A program made the translations under genes and the position numbers. A stretch of DNA of 61,446 nucleotides, from contig CABYNS010000004.1 in the NCBI GenBank assembly GCA_902520335.1, forward strand, positions 1-61,446. Direction: 5' to 3'. The notes below the pieces were generated by a model, which ran no database searches, was not told where the DNA came from, and saw nothing but the letters and a program-made list of their open reading frames with translations. The first letter of the stretch is position 1. Each line of letters starts with the position of its first letter. Positions 8,882-16,329 of this stretch are shown piece by piece. Source of the DNA: an uncultured Pelagibacteraceae bacterium (GTDB lineage: Bacteria > Pseudomonadota > Alphaproteobacteria > Pelagibacterales > Pelagibacteraceae).

Positions 8882-10807
8882 CTAACCTTTGCCTCGCCAA
8901 GGTATTGTTTTATCAATAATTTTCCTTAAGGTAATATCAAATAACAATCCTAGCATTCCCATAATAAATATTGTTATCCAAATTACTTCATATTGAAAAT
9001 ATTTTTTTGCCACGTTTTCTACAAAACCAATTCCAGTTGTTCCTGCTAAAAATTCTGCAGCCACTAAAGTACCCCAACACATTCCAACAGCAACTCTAAT
9101 ACCTGTTAGAATTTCAGGTAAAGAATTAGGGAATATAACATGTCTTAATATTTGTCTCTTCGATGCTCCCAATGAATGAGCTGCATGAATTTTTGATAGT
9201 TGAGTTCCTGATGCACCAGCTCTAGCTGAAATTATCATTATAGATAAGGAGACCATAAATAATAAGAATACCTTTCCAGTATTATCAATTCCTAAGACAG
9301 AAATAATTAAAGGTGCCCAAGCAAGTGGAGGAACGGGTCTATAAAGTTCAATTAAAGGATCAAAAAAACCTTTTGCAAATCTATTTAAACCCATAAATAA
9401 ACCTAAAGGCACTCCAATTAAAATTCCAAAAACTAAACCTAAGAAAACTCTTAAAAAAGAGTCCCAAATATGTCCGTAAGGAACAGGCACTTTGAATAAA
9501 TTAAAATCTCCTGTAACAATTTTTAGAACACCACCTTTGAAGTTTTGTTTAACTATTCCATCTTTACTATGAACAGGATATTCACCTGGCAAAATATCTG
9601 CAATCCAGTCTGGTAAAATAAAGCCAATCATTTTGCTTACATCAACCATTTGTATCCACAATAAAGGAATATCTTTATAACCCACACTTGGTTTTGACAT
9701 TAATATGAACTTATTGAATGTATCGGATGGCTTAGGCAACCATCTACCCGAACCTTGCTCTGAACAACTTGGACCACTAGCAACAATAGTTCCTGCAGGA
9801 AATAAAAAAATATCAATTAATCTCAACCCACCTTGTTCTTCTTTTTGAGCGTTATCAAATTTGACAATTGCCGCCTGCATCTTATCTAATGCATTTGGAG
9901 GGTAGATACTTGCAAATTCAATTCTTCTAGCAATTTTAACAATATCTTTAGCGTATGTTGAAGCTACTTCATCACTATCACTTAAATCTTTCCTATAAGT
10001 TTTAATTTCTTCTTTAAGTTCTTTTATCTTGTTTTTAAATTGAGGGTTATGATTTCTTAACTTAAAAAATTCATCACTTATTAAATTTAATTCTTGAGCG
10101 GCGGCGTGAAATTTTAAACCTCTATATGTTGCAGGCACCAAAGGTACCTCTAATGTATTTTCAATAGAGCCTGAGCCAGCATCCACTTTAGTAATACCCC
10201 AACCACCTTCTTCATCTACTGCTTTAAGTCTTTCATTAAGTTCTTGTTCAGTTTCAAATGGATAGTCAGGTTTTTGGAAATTTTCAGTTAATAGGTTAAT
10301 TTTTCCAGTAATAGCATCTATTTTTTGTCGAGTTTCATTCTCAAGCAAATCTTCATTTGTAAGTAATGGGATAAGTTGTTTAGTTTTACTTATATAACTA
10401 ATTAGTATTGTTTTTTGTTGGCTATTTAGTTCATCAGAATTTTGTATTTCATTTTGGATTAATTTTAAGTTTTTATTCTCTTTTTTAATTTGTGAGGTGC
10501 TTTTGAGCTCTCTTTCCTCAATTGGAAATTGATATTTTAATCCAAGTAGAGAGTCGTTAACTTTAGCAACTTGGCATAGTTCGTTAGCAGATTTTGGGTA
10601 AAATCCTTTAGCAATATCCCAAGAATAATAGAGCCAAATTAAAAGTAAAAAACTACTTCCAACAATTACCCAGTGAGTGCCACCTAATGCTCTCTCAGGA
10701 TTTCCAAATACTGCATCTACTTTTTCAGTTCTTATTAATCTTCTTCCATAAAGAATACAGCCGACTACAGCAAAGAATATTAGAAAAGTTAATATTTGAG
10801 TTAACAT
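8882..10807 (-). CDS. tauC: TauC-like ABC transporter permease with long N-terminal extension
   Basis: The last ~230 residues of this 641-aa protein are a standard binding-protein-dependent permease domain (SsuC/TauC type), with the EAA-type motif in AHSLGASKRQILRHVIFP. Ordinary TauC proteins are about 270 residues. Here ~400 residues precede the domain: two membrane segments (around 1-20 and 47-66), then a charged, helix-rich soluble region probably on the periplasmic side. The gene is third in the minus-strand order binding protein, ATPase, permease, with no gap after the ATPase. Taurine is inferred from the neighbouring aminotransferase and alanine dehydrogenase; another sulfonate or omega-amine is possible. 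Confidence 0.8.
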   Translation of the reverse strand: MLTQILTFLIFFAVVGCILYGRRLIRTEKVDAVFGNPERALGGTHWVIVGSSFLLLIWLYYSWDIAKGFYPKSANELCQVAKVNDSLLGLKYQFPIEERELKSTSQIKKENKNLKLIQNEIQNSDELNSQQKTILISYISKTKQLIPLLTNEDLLENETRQKIDAITGKINLLTENFQKPDYPFETEQELNERLKAVDEEGGWGITKVDAGSGSIENTLEVPLVPATYRGLKFHAAAQELNLISDEFFKLRNHNPQFKNKIKELKEEIKTYRKDLSDSDEVASTYAKDIVKIARRIEFASIYPPNALDKMQAAIVKFDNAQKEEQGGLRLIDIFLFPAGTIVASGPSCSEQGSGRWLPKPSDTFNKFILMSKPSVGYKDIPLLWIQMVDVSKMIGFILPDWIADILPGEYPVHSKDGIVKQNFKGGVLKIVTGDFNLFKVPVPYGHIWDSFLRVFLGLVFGILIGVPLGLFMGLNRFAKGFFDPLIELYRPVPPLAWAPLIISVLGIDNTGKVFLLFMVSLSIMIISARAGASGTQLSKIHAAHSLGASKRQILRHVIFPNSLPEILTGIRVAVGMCWGTLVAAEFLAGTTGIGFVENVAKKYFQYEVIWITIFIMGMLGLLFDITLRKIIDKTIPWRGKG

Positions 10808-11605
10808 TTAATTATCTTTTCCCATAATTTCCTCTTCCATGTTCCAGATCATTTCAAGGATTTCTTCTCGTTTTTGAGAAAACTCTTTATTTTTTTTAAT
10901 TTCTCTTAAATCTTCTTTTAACCCCATTGAAGCGAATGGCAGATTATATTCTTTATGTATTCTTCCTGGTCTTGGAGCCATCACATATAATCTTTCACCA
11001 AGAAGCAAGGCTTCCTCAACTGAGTGAGTAATTAGAATAATTGTTTTACCAGTTTCTTTCCAAATTTTTAAAACCAGAGACTGCATTTTTTCTCTTGTAA
11101 GAGCATCAAGAGCTCCTAATGGTTCATCCATTAAAATTAAATCTGGGTTATTGATTAAACATCTTGCAAGAGCAACTCTTTGCTGCATTCCTCCAGACAA
11201 TTGATAAGTTGGAGTGTTTCCAAAACCTTTTAATCCAACAATCTCTAACCATTCATCAACTTTTTTTTGAGTTTCAATTGGATCTTCTTTTTTCATTCTT
11301 AATCCAAAGTTGACATTTTCAGCAACTGTTAGCCATTCAAATAAAGCACCTTGTTGAAAAACCATTCCTCGCTCAACTCCTGGTCCATCTATTTCTTTAC
11401 TATTTAGAGTAATACTTCCTGAAGTTGGTCTAATAAATCCTGCTGTAATGTTTAGTAATGTGGTCTTTCCACAACCAGATGGTCCAAGAACTGTAAGAAG
11501 CTCTCCTTTTTTGAGAGTAAAATTTAAATCTTTTAATGCGTGAACAGTCTCTCCTTTAGGAGTTTTAAAAATCATGTTTAGATTTTGTGAAACTAAATCA
11601 CTCAT
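10808..11605 (-). CDS. tauB: TauB-like ABC transporter ATP-binding protein
   Basis: This 265-aa ATPase is of the nitrate/sulfonate/taurine family. Walker A is GPSGCGKTT, the Q-loop lies in FQQGALFEW, the signature is LSGGMQQR, Walker B is LILMDEPLGALD and the switch histidine is in ITHSVEEA. It energises uptake by the permease encoded immediately downstream (stop and start adjacent). It sits behind a strong terminator-like hairpin separating it from the binding-protein gene, so its transcript level is expected to be lower than that gene's. The substrate assignment rests on context. Confidence 0.88.
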   Translation of the reverse strand: MSDLVSQNLNMIFKTPKGETVHALKDLNFTLKKGELLTVLGPSGCGKTTLLNITAGFIRPTSGSITLNSKEIDGPGVERGMVFQQGALFEWLTVAENVNFGLRMKKEDPIETQKKVDEWLEIVGLKGFGNTPTYQLSGGMQQRVALARCLINNPDLILMDEPLGALDALTREKMQSLVLKIWKETGKTIILITHSVEEALLLGERLYVMAPRPGRIHKEYNLPFASMGLKEDLREIKKNKEFSQKREEILEMIWNMEEEIMGKDN

Positions 11606-11633
11606 AAAGAGACTTTATATTTGAATTTTTAAT

Positions 11634-11670
11634 AAAAAAATAGGCACCAATTTATTACAATTGGCGCCTA
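11634..11670 (-). terminator. Intrinsic terminator/attenuator between binding-protein and ATPase genes
   Basis: On the minus strand a 12-bp stem (arms 11659-11670 and 11641-11652, one G-U pair) with a 6-nt loop is followed by a run of seven T (11634-11640). Read on the plus strand the same pair is an A-C mismatch, so the structure is built for the minus-strand transcript. It lies just after the solute-binding-protein gene and before the ATPase gene, so it should reduce read-through to the membrane components. Confidence 0.85.
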
Positions 11671-11693
11671 TTAAAATTTAAATTACCCTTAGA

Positions 11694-12635
11694 TTATAAA
11701 GGTAAGAAACTAGTATCTACGTTTCCTCTTGGTGTTCCCATTCCTTTTAAGAATGCATCAAGATTTCCACTTTCCATAGATTGTTTAGTTTCCTCGGGTG
11801 TTAGAAATTTAAAGCCACTTAAAGTTTCTTTCATATCAGCAACTTTCATTTCTGAAGCTTTTGACATTGAGTTCATATCGCTTTTACCAGCTCTATATCT
11901 AGCATTAGCTTCGTGAGTTACTTCAATAAAAGTTCTTAGCATACCTGGATTTTCCTTCATAAACTTTGTAGTCACTGAAGTAATATCAATACCTAAGATA
12001 CCTGCATCTCTAGCTTCTTGAACTGTAAGTAATCTAGATCCAACTGCAGTTGCAGCTTTAATTGAGTTACCACCAAATAAACATGCCATTACAACATCAC
12101 CACTTACTAAAGCAGCAGCACCTTCTTCAGGGTCCATTTGAATGATATCCATTTTTTTTCTGTCCGCACCAACAACTTTCATACTCTCATCAAAAACGTA
12201 TTCAGCCATTGTACCAAGTGGAACAGCAACTTTTTTACCTTCAAGCTCAGTAGCGTTAGCTTTTGTTATACCAGATGCGTTAGACGTTACACATGTTGTA
12301 CCACCCATTCCGTATTCCATAGCTACATCTACAAGTTTAATTGGAGCTTTAGATTTAACAGCATTAATGAAAGGAACTAAGCCTTGAGAGTAAGAGATAT
12401 CAATATCTCCTGCTAACATAGCATCAGTCATTGCACCACCATTAGTAAAGTTAGTCCACTTAACAGGAACCCCAAGAGCTTTAGCGAAGTTTTTCTTCAT
12501 CATGTCCTCTAGATTTGGGCTTGGCCACTCTAAGAAGTATGCAACCCTAACTTCATTAGCTGCTGAGTTAGCAACTGAAAATGAAAGATTAAGAGCTACA
12601 AAACATCCAAGAATAAAACTAATTATTTTTTTCAT
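11694..12635 (-). CDS. tauA: TauA-like ABC transporter periplasmic substrate-binding protein
   Basis: This 313-aa exported binding protein is of the NMT1/TauA/SsuA type. The chosen ATG (12635) gives MKKIISFILGCFVALNLSFS, a clear signal peptide cleaved near SAANE, and is preceded by a good ribosome site (GGAAGAGG). A longer frame from 12668 would add 11 residues in front of the signal and is unlikely. The mature part starts with EVRVAYFLEWPSP and contains GGAMTDAMLAGDIDISYSQ, typical of the family. It is divergent from the aminotransferase, which supports taurine or a similar omega-amine as ligand. Confidence 0.85.
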   Translation of the reverse strand: MKKIISFILGCFVALNLSFSVANSAANEVRVAYFLEWPSPNLEDMMKKNFAKALGVPVKWTNFTNGGAMTDAMLAGDIDISYSQGLVPFINAVKSKAPIKLVDVAMEYGMGGTTCVTSNASGITKANATELEGKKVAVPLGTMAEYVFDESMKVVGADRKKMDIIQMDPEEGAAALVSGDVVMACLFGGNSIKAATAVGSRLLTVQEARDAGILGIDITSVTTKFMKENPGMLRTFIEVTHEANARYRAGKSDMNSMSKASEMKVADMKETLSGFKFLTPEETKQSMESGNLDAFLKGMGTPRGNVDTSFLPL

Positions 12636-12722
12636 TTTTCCTCTTCCTTGTTTATTTATATGTTCCAATTTTAAGATTAATTTGACCTAGATGTAAAACA
12701 AAAAAATGCTCATTCTAGTTAG

Positions 12723-12777
12723 ACAACCTTAAGTTGTGACAATTATTTTGGTGGTTTATTGGACTTAATTAGTCTAA
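12723..12777. promoter_or_regulatory. Divergent taurine-cluster control region with two inverted repeats
   Basis: The region between the two divergent transcripts carries ACAAC-CTTAA-GTTGT (12723-12737) and a near-perfect palindrome TTGGACT..AGTCTAA (12759-12777). The second contains TTGGACTTAA, which resembles the TauR (MocR family) half-site CTGGACYTAA as I remember it. No regulator gene is next to the cluster. A role as operator is inferred from position and symmetry only. Confidence 0.45.
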
Positions 12778-12812
12778 GGATTAATAAATTAACAATTTAT
12801 AAAAACTTTAGT

Positions 12813-14159
12813 ATGAGCTCGGAAAAAAGAACATCTGTACCAAATTCTTTAAATGAACATTGGATGCCATTTACGTCTAATAAAGATTTTAAAGAAAATC
12901 CAAAACTAATTGTTGAAGCAAAAGGTGTATACTTAAAGAATCACCAAGGTAAAACTCAAATTGATGCTAGCTCAGGATTATTCTGTAATCCATTAGGACA
13001 TGGTAGAAAAGAAATTATTGAAGCAATAACAAATCAATTAAATACTCTAGATTATTGCCAGCCTTTTCAACAAGGTTTTGGTGGATCGTTTGAATTAGCT
13101 ACTAGAATTTCAAAACATACTCCAGGGAATTTAAATAAAATTTTTTATACAATATGCGGATCTACTGCAGTTGAAACTGCAATAAAAATTAGTATTGCTT
13201 ATCACAAAGCAAGAGGTGAAGGACAAAGATTCAGATTTGTTGGAAGAGAACGCGCATATCATGGTATGAATATAGGAGCAACTTCAGTTGGAGGCATGAT
13301 TAACAATGTTAAAGCTTATGCCAGTGTATTGATGCCTGGTGTTGTTCATATGAGACATACACATTTAGATGAACATAAATTTGTATCAGGCCAACCAGAA
13401 ACTGGAGTTGAGATTGCAAATGATTTAGAAAGAATATGTACTAACTTTGGGTCAGAGAATATCGCAGCATGCATAGTAGAACCTATTGCAGGATCTACAG
13501 GAACTTTAGTGCCACCAGTCGGATATTTACAAAGACTTAGAGAACTTTGTGATAAACACAATATACTTCTTATTTTTGATGAGGTTATAACAGGTTGGGG
13601 TAGAACAGGCTCTGCATTTGGAGCCCAAGAATTTGGGGTTACACCAGATATAATGACGATGGCAAAAGCAACGACAAATGGCATTGTTCCTTTTGGTGTA
13701 GTTGCTTGTAAAGAAGAAATTTATGATGCAGTTATTGACGCAACACCTAAAGGAGCCGTGGAATTGTTTCACGGATATACATATTCAGGAATTCCTGTAT
13801 CTGTAGCTGCTGCTTTAGCAGTACAAGATATTTTTGAAAAGGACGATATTTTTAAAAGAGCAAAAGAACTAAGTCCTTACTTTCAAGAAGGATTATTTTC
13901 ACTAAAAGATATTGATGTAGTTGATAACATAAGAGGATACGGAATGATGGGTGGAATTGATATTAAAATGGATGGTAGACCAGGTAAAGCAGGTTTAGCA
14001 ACTTTCAAACATTGTTATGATGCTGGAGTTAACTTCAAAGCTACAGGTGATGCACTTATTATTGCACCGATGTTTATATGCGAAAAAAAACATATTGATG
14101 AAATAATCGAAAAATTAAGAACTGGAATTACAAACTATAGTAAAAGTAAAAAGAATTAA
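12813..14159 (+). CDS. Omega-amino acid:pyruvate aminotransferase (taurine/beta-alanine type, class III)
   Basis: This PLP-dependent class III aminotransferase (448 aa from the ATG at 12813) transfers the terminal amine of taurine, hypotaurine or beta-alanine to pyruvate, giving alanine. It closely follows the omega-amino acid:pyruvate transaminase pattern: LNEHWMPFT near the N-terminus, LDYCQPFQ, the PLP-site IFDEVITGWGR, the Schiff-base lysine in MAKATTNG and the HGYTYS segment. A TTG 54 nt upstream would extend it into the palindromic control region and is less likely. It is followed 8 nt later by alanine dehydrogenase, which would regenerate pyruvate. A sulfoacetaldehyde acetyltransferase (xsc) gene is not in this window. 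Confidence 0.85.
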   Translation: MSSEKRTSVPNSLNEHWMPFTSNKDFKENPKLIVEAKGVYLKNHQGKTQIDASSGLFCNPLGHGRKEIIEAITNQLNTLDYCQPFQQGFGGSFELATRISKHTPGNLNKIFYTICGSTAVETAIKISIAYHKARGEGQRFRFVGRERAYHGMNIGATSVGGMINNVKAYASVLMPGVVHMRHTHLDEHKFVSGQPETGVEIANDLERICTNFGSENIAACIVEPIAGSTGTLVPPVGYLQRLRELCDKHNILLIFDEVITGWGRTGSAFGAQEFGVTPDIMTMAKATTNGIVPFGVVACKEEIYDAVIDATPKGAVELFHGYTYSGIPVSVAAALAVQDIFEKDDIFKRAKELSPYFQEGLFSLKDIDVVDNIRGYGMMGGIDIKMDGRPGKAGLATFKHCYDAGVNFKATGDALIIAPMFICEKKHIDEIIEKLRTGITNYSKSKKN

Positions 14160-14167
14160 TTTTCTTT

Positions 14168-15280
14168 ATGAAAATTGGCGTTCCCAAAGAAATAAAACCT
14201 CAAGAAAATAGAATAGGTTTAACACCAGATAGTGTAAAAACTCTTGTCTCAGAGGGACACGAGGTATTAGTTGAAAATAATGGAGGCTTTGAGGCAGGTT
14301 TCGACAATGATCATTATAAAAGTGCTGGTGCAAAAATTATAGAGAAAGCTACTGATATTTTTAATGACGCTGAAATAATTGTTAAAGTTAAAGAACCTCA
14401 AAAAGTTGAGGTTGGCATGATTAAAGAAGATCAAATAGTTTACACATATTTACACTTAGCTGCTGCAAAAGAACTTACAGAAGGATTAATTAAATCAAAA
14501 AGTATTAATATTGCTTACGAAACAGTTACAGATGATAATGGGAGACTCCCTTTATTAGCACCAATGAGTGCAGTTGCTGGACGAATGTCAGTTCAAGCTG
14601 GAGCTCACTGTCTGGAAAAAAATCAAAAAGGTAGAGGAATATTATTAGGGGGTGCTCCAGGAGGTGAACCAGCAAATGTGTTAATTCTTGGCGCCGGAGT
14701 AGTGGGTGAAAATGCAGCAACAATTGCTACAGGCATGAAAGCAAATGTTCATATAGTTGATAAATCTGAGGAAAGATTAAAACAATTAGTTCAAATGTTT
14801 GGGGATAAGATTATTCCAGAGCAAAGTGATAAAATAGATTTAGGAAAATTAGTTGCCGAAGCTGATTTAGTAGTTGGTGGAGTTTTGATACCAGGCGCAG
14901 AGGCACCAAAGTTAGTTAGTAAAGAAATGATAAAATCTATGAAGAGAGGATCAGTTATAGTTGATGTGGCTATAGATCAAGGGGGATGTGTTGAAACTAG
15001 CAAACCAACAACTCATGGAGACCCAACCTTTATAGTTGATGATGTCGTTCATTATTGTGTAGCCAATATGCCTGGTGGAGTTCCAAGAACTTCAACATTT
15101 GCACTAAATAAAGTTACACTCCCATACTTAATAAAACTTGCTAATAAAGGTTATCAAAAAGCTTTATCTGAAGATAAAAATTTTTTAGCAGGCTTAAATA
15201 TTTTTAAGGGACAAGTAACTTACAAAGCGGTATCCGAAGCTTTCGGTTATGATTATGCTGATCCTTCTAAGCTTGTTTAA
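14168..15280 (+). CDS. ald: Alanine dehydrogenase
   Basis: This 370-aa NAD-dependent L-alanine dehydrogenase oxidatively deaminates alanine to pyruvate and ammonium. The N-terminal MKIGVPKEIKPQENRIGLTP is characteristic, with a pyruvate-site Lys/His region (YTYLHLAA), the NAD motif ILGAGVVGENAA around residues 175-186 and the C-terminal NMPGGVPRTSTFAL block. The length matches the family. It is 8 nt after the aminotransferase in one operon, so together they release nitrogen from imported omega-amines while recycling pyruvate. The 3' end overlaps the convergent epimerase by 4 nt. Confidence 0.93.
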   Translation: MKIGVPKEIKPQENRIGLTPDSVKTLVSEGHEVLVENNGGFEAGFDNDHYKSAGAKIIEKATDIFNDAEIIVKVKEPQKVEVGMIKEDQIVYTYLHLAAAKELTEGLIKSKSINIAYETVTDDNGRLPLLAPMSAVAGRMSVQAGAHCLEKNQKGRGILLGGAPGGEPANVLILGAGVVGENAATIATGMKANVHIVDKSEERLKQLVQMFGDKIIPEQSDKIDLGKLVAEADLVVGGVLIPGAEAPKLVSKEMIKSMKRGSVIVDVAIDQGGCVETSKPTTHGDPTFIVDDVVHYCVANMPGGVPRTSTFALNKVTLPYLIKLANKGYQKALSEDKNFLAGLNIFKGQVTYKAVSEAFGYDYADPSKLV

Positions 15281-16278
15281 TTATAATAGTTTAAATACCA
15301 ATCCAAAAATTTTCTAATACCAGTTTTAAAATTTGTTTTCGGATTATATCTAGTTATTTTTTTTAATAAATTTGTATTGGATAAAGTTTGCTTTACATCA
15401 CCTTTTTGTAAAGGCATGTAGTTTCTCTTTGCTTTCTTTCCTAATACTTTTTCAATTTCTTTAATGAAATCTAATAAATATACTTTTTTTGTGTTTCCAA
15501 TATTTAATATTCTAAATGGAGCAATAGGGGAAAGACTGTCGTTTTTGTATTTTCCTAATTGTTTTGTATTAGGTACTTTTTTTATTAATAAATTTATTCC
15601 ACTTACTATGTCATCTATATAAGTAAAATCTCTGTACATTTTACCATTGTTATAGATATCTATTTTTTTCTTATTCAGTATTCCTTTGGTAAATTTGAAT
15701 AAAGCCATATCTGGACGACCCCATGGCCCGTAAACAGTAAAGAATCTAACCATTGTAATTGGAACTTTCCATATATTAGAGTACGCGTGAGCCATACTTT
15801 CATTAGATTTTTTAGTTGCAGCATAAATACTCATTTGTGTTTCAGTTTTGTCTATTTCTTTAAATGGAATTTTTTTATTTGCACCATACACTGAAGAACT
15901 TGAAGCCATAATAAGATGCTTTACATTTAATTTTTTTGAAATTTCAATAATATTATAAGTACCAGTGATATTTGAATCTAGATAAACTCTTGGTTTTTCA
16001 ATGCTATATCTAACACCTGCTTGTGCAGCTAAGTGGATAACAACAGCTGGTTTAAATTTTTTAAAAGCTTTGTCTAAATTTTTTTTATTTTCAATTTTTG
16101 CTTTTGAAAATGAAAAATTTTTATATTTTTTAAGTATATTCAATCTAGCTTTTTTTAGATTAACATCATAATAATTATTCATTGAGTCTACCCCATGAAC
16201 TTTTTTACCACTCTCAAGAAGTTTCTTGGAAACATGAAAACCGATAAAGCCAGAAGATCCAGTTACTATAATTTTCAT
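15277..16278 (-). CDS. UDP-glucuronate 4-epimerase-like NAD-dependent epimerase
   Basis: This 333-aa extended SDR interconverts UDP-glucuronate and UDP-galacturonate or close relatives. Typical features are VTGSSGFIGFHV, MNNYYDVNLKKARL, HLAAQAGVRYSIE, the SSSSVYG catalytic serine region, YAATKKSNE (YxxxK) and RFFTVYGPWGRPDM, which together mark the CapI/LpsL/WbpP-like branch. It stands alone between the taurine cluster and the DMGDH-like gene, 51 bp divergent from the latter. A role in capsule or LPS sugar supply is expected. Confidence 0.85.
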   Translation of the reverse strand: MKIIVTGSSGFIGFHVSKKLLESGKKVHGVDSMNNYYDVNLKKARLNILKKYKNFSFSKAKIENKKNLDKAFKKFKPAVVIHLAAQAGVRYSIEKPRVYLDSNITGTYNIIEISKKLNVKHLIMASSSSVYGANKKIPFKEIDKTETQMSIYAATKKSNESMAHAYSNIWKVPITMVRFFTVYGPWGRPDMALFKFTKGILNKKKIDIYNNGKMYRDFTYIDDIVSGINLLIKKVPNTKQLGKYKNDSLSPIAPFRILNIGNTKKVYLLDFIKEIEKVLGKKAKRNYMPLQKGDVKQTLSNTNLLKKITRYNPKTNFKTGIRKFLDWYLNYYN

Positions 16279-16329
16279 TTATTAAATTCTAATTATCAAA
16301 TATATTATATTTGATATATCATAAATTCT

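Noticed and set aside
12138..12387. Plus-strand open frames inside the taurine binding-protein gene
   Set aside because: Shadow frames opposite a well-supported gene with signal peptide and family motifs.
12813..15280. Complete taurine-to-acetate pathway
   Set aside because: No sulfoacetaldehyde acetyltransferase or phosphotransacetylase gene is present in the window, so only uptake and deamination can be claimed.
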